Of a stretch of DNA of 30,990 nt, positions 16,284 to 24,857 are shown piece by piece (the first letter of the stretch is position 1; every line of letters begins with the position of its first letter). Location: positions 1 to 30,990 of the forward strand of contig JAYUUS010000201.1 in the NCBI GenBank assembly GCA_043754435.1, in the 5' to 3' direction. The position numbers and the translations under genes are program-made. The notes under the pieces were generated by a model. That model saw nothing but the letters and a program-made list of their open reading frames with translations, was not told the origin of the DNA and made no database searches. The stretch is from JANNYA01 sp043754435. GTDB taxonomy: Bacteria > Pseudomonadota > Gammaproteobacteria > Xanthomonadales > SZUA-5.

Positions 16284-16330
16284 AAATTGCGTGTCCTAAA
16301 GTCTATCCGTGCATCTAGGACACGCAATTT
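16284..16330. repeat. Perfect 15-bp inverted repeat between clpP and clpX
   Basis: AAATTGCGTGTCCTA (16284-16298), 17-nt loop, TAGGACACGCAATTT (16316-16330), with no mismatch. The minus-strand transcript would form a very stable stem. Only three T follow within the stem end and no further T-run, so it is not a textbook terminator. It lies 38 nt after the clpP stop and 50 nt before the clpX start. Confidence 0.85.
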
Positions 16331-16368
16331 ACCTCATGCAGGGTTGAAGCAAACGCATAATGCGACGC

Positions 16369-16995
16369 CTATGCGCCTGCTGCGATGATTGTGCCTTCGG
16401 CGCGCTTGTCGATCACAGAGTCAACGATTCCGTAAGCCTCAGCCTCTTGTGCGCTCATAAAATTATCGCGATCCGTGTTCTTTTCAATGTTTTCAATGGG
16501 CTGGCCGGTGTGCTTGGCCAACAGTGAATTCAATCGGTGCCGAATTTGCAAAATTTCTTTCACATGAATGTCCATATCTGCCGCTTGGCCCTGAAACCCG
16601 CCGGACGGTTGATGAATCATTACACGCGCATTCGGCAAACAAAAACGACGGCCTTTTTCCCCAGCGGCTAACAAGAATGCGCCCATGCTGCAGGCTTGAC
16701 CTATACAGATCGTACTGACTGGTGCTTTCATGAACTGCATCGTGTCATAAATTGCCATACCCGCAGTGACCGAGCCACCCGGACTGTTGATATACAAGCT
16801 GATTTCTTGGTCGGGATTTTCGGATTCCAAAAACAGCAGTTGTGCGACGATCACATTTGCCATGTAATCCTCGACTTGCCCTACGCAAAACACCACCCTT
16901 TCTTTTAGCAAGCGTGAATAAATATCGTAGGCTCGTTCACCGCGTGGTGTTTGTTCGACCACCATTGGCACCATATTCAAATTTCGAACTTCCAT
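16369..16995 (-). CDS. clpP: ATP-dependent Clp protease proteolytic subunit
   Basis: Self-compartmentalised serine protease forming a double heptameric ring, fed by ClpX. 208 residues. Catalytic triad: Ser103 in GQACSMGAFLL, His128 in RVMIHQPSGG, Asp177 in TDRDNFMS. MVPMVVEQTPRGERAYDIYS near the start corresponds to the mature N-terminus of E. coli ClpP after a short propeptide. The ATG at 16995 is preceded by AAGGA. It lies downstream of tig; a bidirectional terminator at 17079-17104 separates the two, so clpP should have its own promoter within the roughly 80 bp between. I could not identify a convincing heat-shock promoter there. Confidence 0.98.
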   Translation of the reverse strand: MEVRNLNMVPMVVEQTPRGERAYDIYSRLLKERVVFCVGQVEDYMANVIVAQLLFLESENPDQEISLYINSPGGSVTAGMAIYDTMQFMKAPVSTICIGQACSMGAFLLAAGEKGRRFCLPNARVMIHQPSGGFQGQAADMDIHVKEILQIRHRLNSLLAKHTGQPIENIEKNTDRDNFMSAQEAEAYGIVDSVIDKRAEGTIIAAGA

Positions 16996-17078
16996 TGCTT
17001 TTCCTTGTTTATTGAAACTAAAAATATGACCGATTATGTTATCGGCTTACCGGATGCACGAAAACACTGGCAGAAAGC

Positions 17079-17104
17079 AAAAACCGCCGAAATCGGCGGC
17101 TTTT
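17079..17104. terminator. Terminator after tig (works on both strands)
   Basis: Stem CCGCCG / CGGCGG with loop ATTT (minus strand), flanked by five T on the minus-strand side and four T on the plus-strand side. It lies about 135 bp after the tig stop and about 85 bp before the clpP start. Confidence 0.85.
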
Positions 17105-17239
17105 GACAACTAGTCAGCGTGACTCGCTAACAAAGTGGGCGCAACAATCTGGATTGCAAGTGCTGCCTTGGCAGCACGTACAGCATCAACAAGTGCTGCC
17201 TTGGAAGTACGATTCAAGCAGTCCATCCAAAACTTAAAC

Positions 17240-18535
17240 TCAGCGTGCGATGACTTCCGCAAAAGTACGGTCAATCGTCTTAGCCTGTGCTTTTTCGGCA
17301 ATCCAATCAGCAACCTGCTCTTCCATCACACGCCCCTGCAGCGAAGTCATTAAATTACGGTCTTTACCATACATCTGCATGACTTCTCGCGGATCTTCAT
17401 AGGTCGATGCGATCGCTTGGAGTGCGTCAATCACCCGCTTGTTATCTAGCTTCATCTGATTTTTGCGGGCAAGCTCATTCAGCACCATGCCAGCACGGAC
17501 TCTACGCGCGGCTTGATCAAGAAAAGGCGCTAATGCAGGCTCGGCAGTCACCGTTGCACCCTGGCGACGCGCATTTTCCACGGCTTGTGTCCGCAACGCG
17601 CGCGCATCTTGATCGACTAAACCTTCAGGCAGATCAAATCCGGAAAAGCGTTCAATCAACTTATCGGTAATGTGTGCGCGCAAACGTGCGCTCAAAGCGC
17701 CCTTTAGTTCGCGCTCCAAATTACTACGAACCTCTCGACGGAAAGCATCATTAGTACCATCTGGCACACCAAAACTACGTACAAAATCTTCATCAACGGG
17801 AGGCAGCACGGGAGCTTGCACAGAAACAATATTTAGTTTGGCAATTCCCGATTTGCCCGCGAACAAAGCGTCCCGGTAATCATCGGGAAAGGTTATTTCG
17901 ACTTCTTTCGACACCCCTGCGACAACCCCTGTTAAACCTTCTTCCAGACCCGGCAATGTGGCACCGGTGCCGATAATGGTAGCAGCTCGCTCATTTCCGT
18001 CTGCTGGCAGGCGCACGCTATCTACTTCAGCGCTGAACTCGAAACTGACCAAATCATCAAGTTGGCTTACGCGACTCACATCTAACCAAGTGCGGCGTTG
18101 CACCCGCAAGGTTTCAATCATACGATCAATATCAGCATCTGTAATTTGCGCGGTTTCACGCTCAACAACCAATCCATCAAGACTGAGATCGCCCATTTCG
18201 GGCATAACTTCAAACTCTACGACATATACAAAGCCGTCTTTAGTATTATCCATGGCGGTAATTGCGGGCGTGGTCGCAGGACGCAACTTTTCTTGCTCGA
18301 TTGCTGGCCCCAAACTTGAGCGAACTAATTCTTCCGTGGCTTCCGAACGAATCTGCTGACCAAAACGCTGATTGATGATCTGCATAGGCACTTTGCCTTT
18401 ACGAAACCCTTTTAAATCCACGCTGCGCGCTGCTTGATGCATACGCCCGGCTATCGCTTGGTCCAATTGACCGGCGGGAAGGTTGATCGTCAGCTTGCGC
18501 TTAAGCGCTGCTTGGGTTTCTAACGCAACTTGCAT
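17240..18535 (-). CDS. tig: Trigger factor, ribosome-bound chaperone / prolyl isomerase
   Basis: Binds the ribosome at L23 and shields nascent chains. 431 residues, close to the E. coli 432. The ribosome-docking signature GFRKGKVPMQIINQRFG lies at about 43-59. The FKBP-type PPIase domain follows (about 150-245; includes DLVSFEFSAEVDS, GTGATLPGLEEGL, ITFPDDY). The C-terminal helical chaperone arms make up the rest. The ATG at 18535 has GAGG at a suitable distance. It heads the tig-clpP-clpX-lon block and follows tRNA-Leu, as in many beta- and gammaproteobacteria. Two inverted repeats lie in its leader (18557-18576 and 18583-18633). Confidence 0.97.
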   Translation of the reverse strand: MQVALETQAALKRKLTINLPAGQLDQAIAGRMHQAARSVDLKGFRKGKVPMQIINQRFGQQIRSEATEELVRSSLGPAIEQEKLRPATTPAITAMDNTKDGFVYVVEFEVMPEMGDLSLDGLVVERETAQITDADIDRMIETLRVQRRTWLDVSRVSQLDDLVSFEFSAEVDSVRLPADGNERAATIIGTGATLPGLEEGLTGVVAGVSKEVEITFPDDYRDALFAGKSGIAKLNIVSVQAPVLPPVDEDFVRSFGVPDGTNDAFRREVRSNLERELKGALSARLRAHITDKLIERFSGFDLPEGLVDQDARALRTQAVENARRQGATVTAEPALAPFLDQAARRVRAGMVLNELARKNQMKLDNKRVIDALQAIASTYEDPREVMQMYGKDRNLMTSLQGRVMEEQVADWIAEKAQAKTIDRTFAEVIAR

Positions 18536-18556
18536 GTAAGCCTCTATTGTTTGACT

Positions 18557-18576
18557 CGCTTTGACTAGGCAAAGCG
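18557..18576. repeat. Hairpin just upstream of tig
   Basis: CGCTTTG, 6-nt loop, CAAAGCG. It ends about 14 nt before the GAGG ribosome site of tig. There is no T-run, so a leader hairpin is more likely than a terminator. Confidence 0.45.
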
Positions 18577-18582
18577 CCGTGC

Positions 18583-18633
18583 ATCCCTAAAACTGAATAT
18601 GTGTCTTGAGCGACATGCGCCGCCTTTAGGGAT
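18583..18633. repeat. 9-bp inverted repeat with long loop, tRNA-Leu to tig gap
   Basis: ATCCCTAAA (18583-18591) and TTTAGGGAT (18625-18633) pair perfectly across a 33-nt loop. It lies between the 3' end of tRNA-Leu and tig, where 3' processing of the tRNA precursor or a tig leader structure would be expected. Confidence 0.4.
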
Positions 18634-18658
18634 TTAAGACGGATTATCAATCAAAACA

Positions 18659-18740
18659 TGCGAAAGAAGAGACTCGAACTCTCAAGGGTTACCCCGCTGG
18701 AACCTAAATCCAGTGCGTCTACCAGTTTCGCCACTTTCGC
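18659..18740 (-). tRNA. tRNA-Leu (anticodon TAG)
   Basis: 82 nt without encoded CCA. Acceptor GCGAAAG pairs with CTTTCGC, discriminator A. The anticodon stem CTGGA/TCCAG encloses TTTAGGT with anticodon TAG. It has the long variable arm of a class II tRNA. It is the last tRNA before tig. Confidence 0.95.
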
Positions 18741-18824
18741 GTAGCTTGTGCACGCGTACGTGCGTTGTCTTTACTCATTTTTACTTGTTAAATTTTACTA
18801 CAAAACTGCCACAAAATTACATTG

Positions 18825-18899
18825 TGGTGGGCTGTCAGGGACTCGAACCCCGAACCTACTGATTAAGAGTCAGCTGCTCTACCATTGAGCTAACAACCC
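18825..18899 (-). tRNA. tRNA-Lys (anticodon CTT)
   Basis: 75 nt with encoded CCA. Acceptor GGGTTGT pairs with ACAGCCC (one G-U), discriminator A. The anticodon stem GCTGA/TCAGT (outermost G·U pair) encloses CTCTTAA with anticodon CTT. The T-loop TTCGAGT is intact. Confidence 0.95.
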
Positions 18900-18997
18900 A
18901 CTGTTCGAAATTTGTCTGACCCAAAACTAATTTTTGCACCCTTACCGATGACAGCAGATGACAGATGATTACAAATTTAGATTAAAACTGTACAACT

Positions 18998-19075
<78 letters not shown>

Positions 19076-19097
19076 ATATACGTGTCAGAATCATGGC

Positions 19098-19173
19098 TGG
19101 CGCGCCCGGTAGGGATCGAACCTACAACCCTCGGCTTAGAAGGCCGATGCTCTATCCATTGAGCTACGGGCGC
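19098..19173 (-). tRNA. tRNA-Arg (anticodon TCT)
   Basis: 76 nt with encoded CCA. Acceptor GCGCCCG pairs with CGGGCGC, discriminator G. The anticodon stem TCGGC/GCCGA encloses CTTCTAA with anticodon TCT (reads AGA). It lies 22 nt upstream of tRNA-His on the transcript. Confidence 0.96.
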
Positions 19174-19204
19174 AAAAGACCTTGAGCGGGGCGGGAAGTA
19201 AAAT

Positions 19205-19281
19205 TGGTCGGCGTAGGGGGATTTGAACCCACGACATTCAGCTCCCAAAGCTGACGCGCTACCAGGCTGCGCTATACGCCG
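19205..19281 (-). tRNA. tRNA-Pro (anticodon TGG)
   Basis: 77 nt with encoded CCA. Acceptor CGGCGTA pairs with TACGCCG, discriminator A. The anticodon stem TCAGC/GCTGA encloses TTTGGGA with anticodon TGG. It is the first gene of the Pro-Arg-His-Lys-Leu cluster. Confidence 0.96.
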
Positions 19282-19421
19282 AAACTTTTGAACGTTGCCA
19301 CATGTTTCAGAAAGTGGAGAATAGCGGGATTATTTCGCTTACGTCAATGGTTGAAATTGCTTCCGTTAAGGTTTCTGGCGGATTCCTTAATAGCCACGTC
19401 GTTTTACAGATAAATTTCCGC

Positions 19422-19450
19422 AAAAAAAATCCCGCCGAGGCGGGATTTTT
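19422..19450. terminator. Rho-independent terminator of the 527-residue exported protein gene
   Basis: ATCCCGC, loop CGAG, GCGGGAT, with eight A on the left and five T on the right, so it is functional on the minus strand and probably both. It is 26 bp after the stop of the gene ending at 19476. Confidence 0.92.
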
Positions 19451-19475
19451 CAAAGTTATTTCTTACGAAACAAAT

Positions 19476-21059
19476 TTAGTTGGTGCAAGAAGGATTGCCT
19501 ACTGTGATATTTGTGCAGAGACGGCTGTTACGGTGATTATATGCACCGCCGTAGAAGCCCTTAACGCCAGGAGTCGCATTATTATTTTCAATCGAAATAG
19601 CCCAGAACCCTGCAACTGGCAGACCAGTAAAGCGATGTCCTTCAATGGATTGACGTAATTGACGGCCACTTAAGCTAATGCGCGTCCAACCCGCTTGCGT
19701 ATTGTTGCCAGCAGCGGCTTGAATTCGTGGCGTATTGATGTTGCGGGCATGAATAGAACCGAAAATCTTGGATGGGCTTGAGGTGCCATTTGCAGCATTG
19801 GTGATGGTTTGGTTAAACGTCAAGACGTTTGTTTCAAAGCAAAGAGCTGGACCAACTTGGCCTGGCGCAGGTGGTGAGAAAGGCACAGGCCCTGCCTGGC
19901 CAAAAAACTCTTCCCGGTTCCACGATTTAATACCGATTGGGTCACATGCTTGACCCGTGTATCGGTTTGCGAACGGTGGAAGCGCGCCTGGCGAACCAAT
20001 CGATTGTGGTGGCGGCAGAGCTGGAGGAGTTGCGGAGGTTGGTGGGAGGCCATTCACATAGAAACGCTTGGTTGGGAAGGTAATGACCCACTCAGACGCT
20101 TCGTTGTTAGAGGCAAGGGTGGAGTATTCATTGAAGAAAGTGTCAGCCATGAACACAGCGCTAACTGAATCAATGCGTTGACCTATTGGGTTGGTCGAGC
20201 CAACAGAAGCAGTACCCCAGGTGGACGAAATTATACGACCATTGTTAAACACCAATGAGGTGCTACCTGCGATGTTGCCAGCATCTGACAGCGAAGGAGT
20301 GACCGAATCTGGGTCAGTATATTGAGATCCAACACCAGCGCCCCAGAAAGCATCAAGCGAAGTTGCTGAGTAATTTGTGTAGGTACCATTTGCGATATTA
20401 ATCACCGCAGCACCACCAAACAAACCACCTGTAGGCTCACCAAGATTGGCGGCAACAATTGCCTCACTACCGAGTCTTCCATTCCCCAGAACACTACAAT
20501 CCTTTGGTGCGTCGGTGCCGCTTACGTGAGTAATACCGGTAGCCAAGGCGCCAGACAACACCGCCATTTCAATCAATTCAATATGACCTTCGCGGGTACG
20601 TTCCAAACCAGTGCCACCAACTGTGTCATTCGAATAAAGAAAGTTACGGAAACTGACGTAAGCAAGGCCGCTGGCCGTAGATGTACCTTCGCTCGAAAAG
20701 GCTGGCGCGGTGCAGCTGGTGTCAGTTGTCAAGATACTTGCTGGGCTAGTAGCACCAGCTAAACCCAAGTTCAAAATACCTGCAGTCCAAACATCTTCAG
20801 GCGAAAGAAACAAGTTAAAATCGAGCACTTCGAAGGAGTTACGACCTTCCAAAATACGGACTTTAACGGCCTTACCTTGGCTGGTTGTATTGACAACCGA
20901 CAACAAAGTTTGGTTACCAGCATTAACTGTGTAGTAAGGGTAGATCAGAACTTGCCCAGTGCCGTCTGGATTGATATTAACGGCGCTTGAGATGTTCGCG
21001 ATACCTGCGATACCGGCCAAGCTGGCGAGCACTGCGGTAGAGATTGAATTCTTTTTCAT
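19476..21059 (-). CDS. Exported protein of unknown function, possible T2SS substrate
   Basis: 527 residues. Signal peptide at 1-26 (SISTAVLASLAGIAGIANISSA, split here as SISTAVLASLAG and IAGIANISSA). Then GTGQVLIYPYYTVNAGNQTL and a beta-rich, Asn/Thr/Ser/Gly-rich body, a Pro-rich linker (about 335-365: LPPTSATPPALPPPQSIGSP) and a C-terminal part ending in two cysteines (SRLCTNITVGNPSCTN). No enzyme motif or sorting tail is visible. I recognise the opening only as that of uncharacterised exported proteins. A TAGGAG site lies 9 nt before the ATG at 21059 and a strong terminator follows, so it looks like a well-expressed single gene. It lies directly downstream of the T2SS operon on the same strand, which makes a secreted substrate or surface protein plausible; this is inference from position only. 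Confidence 0.7.
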   Translation of the reverse strand: MKKNSISTAVLASLAGIAGIANISSAVNINPDGTGQVLIYPYYTVNAGNQTLLSVVNTTSQGKAVKVRILEGRNSFEVLDFNLFLSPEDVWTAGILNLGLAGATSPASILTTDTSCTAPAFSSEGTSTASGLAYVSFRNFLYSNDTVGGTGLERTREGHIELIEMAVLSGALATGITHVSGTDAPKDCSVLGNGRLGSEAIVAANLGEPTGGLFGGAAVINIANGTYTNYSATSLDAFWGAGVGSQYTDPDSVTPSLSDAGNIAGSTSLVFNNGRIISSTWGTASVGSTNPIGQRIDSVSAVFMADTFFNEYSTLASNNEASEWVITFPTKRFYVNGLPPTSATPPALPPPQSIGSPGALPPFANRYTGQACDPIGIKSWNREEFFGQAGPVPFSPPAPGQVGPALCFETNVLTFNQTITNAANGTSSPSKIFGSIHARNINTPRIQAAAGNNTQAGWTRISLSGRQLRQSIEGHRFTGLPVAGFWAISIENNNATPGVKGFYGGAYNHRNSRLCTNITVGNPSCTN

Positions 21060-21224
21060 TTGTGAAACTCCTAGGATTGTTCTACAGGGCTTTGCTGTTG
21101 CTCCACGCCTTACGGCGGTCTGAGCGCGCCTTAGTACGAGCGCGGAATCATCAGCAGGTGGATGTTACGAACTACAAACTACAAATGCAAGTTTTAAGTG
21201 AACTGCCACATGAATAAGGCAGCC

Positions 21225-21686
21225 CTACTTTCCAACATTATCGGGAAAGAAAAACCACTCGTTTCCAACTCGAAGCCACTTTTCTGACACAGGATTTTCG
21301 GACCTTACGATACCTACTGAGGGCATCGTCATATTAAACTCTATGCTAATTTTAATTGTACACACATCTGCCGACTCACATTCGTGCCCAATATAGGTGG
21401 CTTTAGTCCAACGAACCGGACGACTACCCAGAACCTCGGCGTACTGTTTTTTATCATGCGTTTGCCGATAGCCGGGGGTCAACATTTCGTAAGCGTCATC
21501 AAATTTTTTATTAATGATGTTTTCCCAACGCTGTACTGCGCGCTGTCCAATTTTTTCGCCTTGAGCTTGGGTCGGCGGGGACTGACTCACTTCCTCATCG
21601 CTTCTGGGCGAAACTGGTTTGGTGGGGCTGCAGGCGGCTAGAAAAACGATAGCGGCGATTACTAAGGTGCGGAATATAAGATTCAT
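21225..21686 (-). CDS. Small lipoprotein of unknown function, end of T2SS operon
   Basis: 153 residues from the ATG at 21686. The open frame extends upstream into gspD, but this start gives a perfect lipoprotein signal: MNLIFRTLVIAAIVFLAAC with lipobox LAAC and Cys19. A Pro/Ser/Gln-rich linker follows, then a globular domain (RWENIINKKFDDAYEMLTPG, YIGHECESADVCTIKISIEF, WLRVGNEWFFF). The helix-then-sheet layout with a terminal Trp-Phe strand recalls NTF2-like domains; I cannot assign a family. It starts 26 nt after the gspD stop, so it is probably cotranscribed. A secretin pilotin or accessory factor is possible by position, but the sequence does not show it. The ribosome site is weak. Confidence 0.72.
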   Translation of the reverse strand: MNLIFRTLVIAAIVFLAACSPTKPVSPRSDEEVSQSPPTQAQGEKIGQRAVQRWENIINKKFDDAYEMLTPGYRQTHDKKQYAEVLGSRPVRWTKATYIGHECESADVCTIKISIEFNMTMPSVGIVRSENPVSEKWLRVGNEWFFFPDNVGK

Positions 21687-21711
21687 CGTAAGGTTCACAG
21701 GGTTTAAGGTC

Positions 21712-24081
21712 TTAGTGTGGAGGGTTAGGAATGGGTGCCTGTAGCAGTTCGCCATCACGTAGTGCTGGTGTGGTGGATTTCAGCGGTGCGGCTGGGATGA
21801 CTCCGTCACGAATTAAAGGTTCCAGGCCTTTGAAATTGCGCACATACTCATCGGTTACTTCGCGCATTTTTTCGGAACCACCTTCGACAACAGTAGGCGT
21901 AATTAAAATTAGGGTCTCGGTGCGACTGATGTCTTTTGACGAGCTTCCGAAAAGACGTCCCAAAATCGGAATGTTTTTAATTCCAGGCAAACCAGCGTTT
22001 TTGTTCTGATTAGTTTCCTGAATTAACCCCCCTAAAAAGATTGTTTGCCCGCTCTGGACGGCCACTTCAGTGGTTATTTGTTTCTGATTTACTGTTCCCG
22101 TCGCTTCACCAGTTGGGGTGCTTTGCTGCTGATCGATCTCAAGGTAAACCAAACCACCCGGATTGACGCGCGGCGTTACATTAAGCGTGGTGCCAACGCT
22201 TACAAAAGTGTTGAAATTCGCCCCTGTGGTAATTCCGCCAGTTGGAACTAACCCACCCGAGCTTTGCACAACTTGCGACCCAACAGTAATCGAAGCCTCT
22301 CTGTTGTTCAAAACCATCAAAGTAGGGCTTGAAAGTATTTTGATGTCACTTTCTGCTTGAAGTGCGTTCACGAGTGCACGCGCATTACGACCGTCAAATA
22401 TATAACTTAATGGGCCAACAGCCGTACCCGAAACGAGTCCAAGTGTGCCGCCTAAGCCTGAAAAGTTTCTCAAACGTGCATTTGGTGAAGTGGGGCCCAA
22501 TGGCAATCCGGGGCCAAGCGCGCCCGGAGTCGGAGAAACTGCGCGCTCTAGCCACCATTGAACGCCAAAGCTTAAATTATTGGAAAGGGTGACTTCGAGC
22601 AGCTTTGCCTCAATTTTTACCTGAATTGGCTCGGTATCAAGCCGACGAATCGCACTCTTTAAGATCTCGTACTGCGCCGGTGTTGAGCTAATTAGCAAAG
22701 AATTATTATCCTCAACAGCGGTTATTCGAACTTCCTGATCGCCCAATAGGCTCTTTCCCGTACCGCCACCGGCGGCAGGCGCTGCGGGTGAAGGGGCAGG
22801 CGTTGGGGTTTTCGCAACCGGGGGCAAGATACCCCCGCCAAACTGCCCGCCGCCTAAATTCTGCCCATTTAACCCAGGCGCAACCTCACCACGACCCGAG
22901 CGCGCTTCCTGCCTAGGTGCTGCCGCTGCACCGTTAAAAATCTCATTCAGCCGATCAGCTAAGTCGGTTGCTTTGACATTTTGTACATCATAGACATACA
23001 GTTTTGCGCCGCCTTCCGTGCCGCCGCGATCTAGTCGCTTGATCCATTTTTCCACTTGCGCTAAGTACTGCGGCTGCGGCGTAATCACTAAAATGGCGTT
23101 CAATCGCTCAACGGGCAGCATGCGCACCATGCCGGCAAGCGGCGTGGAACCGGCACCGGCACCGCCGGCGGCATCACCGAAAATCGCTTCCAGCTCGGGC
23201 ATCAAATCTTTTACTTCCACGCGTTCAAGGGTATAGAGCGCAAAGCTCATGCCCGCCATCCAATCGACATCAAAGGTATTGATGACGCTGAGATAGTTAT
23301 CCAGCTCGTTTTTGGTGCCCGCCACCACAATCAGGCTGCGTGCGTTGTCCGCTTTGAGCACCGAACCCTGTTTCGCATAGGGTTTGAGCAGTTCTTCCAT
23401 TTGGGTGGCGGAGATGAATTTGAGCGGCACGGCGCGCACTGAGTAGCCGCGACCATCACCGGCGAGAAGTTGCGGCGATAAATTACCCGGCACAGCCGCC
23501 TGTGTCTGCACCACTAAATATTGATCATTTTTACGTACCAGCGCCGCACCGCTCCAACTCAACAGCATTTCCAACACCGCCATGGCCTGCTCGCCCTTGA
23601 TGGGTTTGGCGGTGGAAAATGTGACCGTACCGCCCACGCCAGGACCAATCACATAGGTTTCCTGCAACAGATCGCCCAGGATGGTTTTCACCACTTCAGG
23701 CACGGGCGTTGCTTCAAAATTAAAGCTGACCTCTTGATCGGCTAATGCTGGGCGCGAGCTTGGGGCAGCGGGCGGGCTAGGGTTGACGAACTGGCCTGTC
23801 CCTGGGAACGAGGTCGGGCCAGCAACCTTTGCGACATCCCCACCAATTTGGGATTCTTTAGGCACGGCAATCACTGCGGGCGGGGTGTATTGCGCAACTT
23901 TTGGCGTTGGCATTGGTGCTGGTTTTTTAGGCGCAACACCAAAGGTAGCGCAGCCCGCAAATGCCAGCGTCAAATAGAGCGTCAGTGCCAAATTTGGCAG
24001 CAATACGCGGGCTCTTGACAGAGGGTTTAAAAATAAAGGTCTTAAAACGAATAAAAAACGAGATAGCACGAAAATCCTCAT
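21712..24081 (-). CDS. gspD: Type II secretion system secretin GspD
   Basis: Outer-membrane channel of the T2SS. 789 residues. The N-terminal hydrophobic segment ends LTLAFAGC with Cys44, which would make it a lipoprotein with an unusually long n-region (a TTG at codon 27 is a possible later start). N0 domain begins near 117 (SFNFEATPVPEVVKTILGD), followed by N1-N3 repeats. The last is interrupted by a long Gly/Pro/Ala linker (GLNGQNLGGGQFGGG, PTPAPSPAAPAAGGG). The secretin domain runs from about 489 (VKIEAKLLEVTLSNN) to GLPGIKNIPILGRLFGSSSK and TETLILITPTVVEGG. The start overlaps the gspN stop by one base (TAATG). Position after gspN is the Xanthomonas xps order. Confidence 0.96.
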   Translation of the reverse strand: MRIFVLSRFLFVLRPLFLNPLSRARVLLPNLALTLYLTLAFAGCATFGVAPKKPAPMPTPKVAQYTPPAVIAVPKESQIGGDVAKVAGPTSFPGTGQFVNPSPPAAPSSRPALADQEVSFNFEATPVPEVVKTILGDLLQETYVIGPGVGGTVTFSTAKPIKGEQAMAVLEMLLSWSGAALVRKNDQYLVVQTQAAVPGNLSPQLLAGDGRGYSVRAVPLKFISATQMEELLKPYAKQGSVLKADNARSLIVVAGTKNELDNYLSVINTFDVDWMAGMSFALYTLERVEVKDLMPELEAIFGDAAGGAGAGSTPLAGMVRMLPVERLNAILVITPQPQYLAQVEKWIKRLDRGGTEGGAKLYVYDVQNVKATDLADRLNEIFNGAAAAPRQEARSGRGEVAPGLNGQNLGGGQFGGGILPPVAKTPTPAPSPAAPAAGGGTGKSLLGDQEVRITAVEDNNSLLISSTPAQYEILKSAIRRLDTEPIQVKIEAKLLEVTLSNNLSFGVQWWLERAVSPTPGALGPGLPLGPTSPNARLRNFSGLGGTLGLVSGTAVGPLSYIFDGRNARALVNALQAESDIKILSSPTLMVLNNREASITVGSQVVQSSGGLVPTGGITTGANFNTFVSVGTTLNVTPRVNPGGLVYLEIDQQQSTPTGEATGTVNQKQITTEVAVQSGQTIFLGGLIQETNQNKNAGLPGIKNIPILGRLFGSSSKDISRTETLILITPTVVEGGSEKMREVTDEYVRNFKGLEPLIRDGVIPAAPLKSTTPALRDGELLQAPIPNPPH

Positions 24082-24857
24082 TATTGATTACCCGAACTCA
24101 TGCGCTCGGCTTCTGCACGCATCTGCGCACGGCGTTCTTCGATAATTCGCTGCACTTCCATCTCCCGTGCGGCTTGATCGGCGCTGGGCGGTGGCGGTGG
24201 TGGCGGTGGTGCTCCAGGTACCGGCATCGGGATGGCGGCAGTGTTGAATTTCGAGTTGTCTGACATCGGCGGCACCGGCGAGTTCCCCTGAACTTGGGGA
24301 ATAAACGGTAGCCCGCTTGGATTAGCGCTCATCGGCGAGCCTTTGGCGACATCCAGCTTGAGCTCCACTTGGCCTTGCGCAGCGCCGCCGTCAAAAACCA
24401 CACTGCGCGCATTGATTTGCGTTACCCGCCAACCAGCAAGCTCGCCTGGAAAAGGCATGCCTTCACGCAAACGATAAGTTTGATCGCCGCCCGCGCTACG
24501 TAATAACGCCACTTTCCGCGTCGGCGTAATGACGACCCCGGTCAGTTGCGCCGTCAAGGGCACTTTAGGCACATCAGGTGGTGGTGGCGGCGTCACCACA
24601 ACTTTAGGGGGTGCGATGCGCCCTTGCGTAAACAATGACCGATCATTAATTTCCAGGAACGCCTGTTCGGGTGCCATATCAGGCTTAAATTCGCTTTGTG
24701 GCGCTTCCAATGCTGGCTCCACTGCGGGCGGCATATCTGGCAACGTGCTGTAAGTGCTACCAAGGCCCAACTGACGCTGAAGCAACAAAAACAGCATCAT
24801 TACGGCACAAGAAACGCCCAGCGCTGCAGCTAGTTTTTTTCGGTTCGATAGCTTCAC
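24081..24857 (-). CDS. gspN: T2SS inner-membrane/periplasmic coupling protein, GspN/GspC type
   Basis: 258 residues. Short cytosolic N-terminus, one transmembrane helix (about 9-26), a Pro-rich periplasmic linker, then a homology-region domain at about 98-165 (PLTAQLTGVVITPTRKVALL, YRLREGMPFPGELAGW, ARSVVFDGG). This is the GspC-type HR fold that binds the secretin N0 domain. A polyproline stretch and a charged coiled-coil tail (about 225-258) replace the PDZ domain found in many GspC proteins. The gene is between gspM and gspD, where xpsN lies in Xanthomonas, so it is named N here although its role should be that of GspC. The start is GTG, overlapping the gspM stop (TAGTG), with AGGAG 6 nt upstream. 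Confidence 0.8.
   Translation of the reverse strand: MKLSNRKKLAAALGVSCAVMMLFLLLQRQLGLGSTYSTLPDMPPAVEPALEAPQSEFKPDMAPEQAFLEINDRSLFTQGRIAPPKVVVTPPPPPDVPKVPLTAQLTGVVITPTRKVALLRSAGGDQTYRLREGMPFPGELAGWRVTQINARSVVFDGGAAQGQVELKLDVAKGSPMSANPSGLPFIPQVQGNSPVPPMSDNSKFNTAAIPMPVPGAPPPPPPPPSADQAAREMEVQRIIEERRAQMRAEAERMSSGNQ

Noticed and set aside
21687..21758. Upstream extension of the small lipoprotein
   Set aside because: The added residues lie inside gspD and would bury the lipoprotein signal; Met at 21686 gives a proper lipobox.
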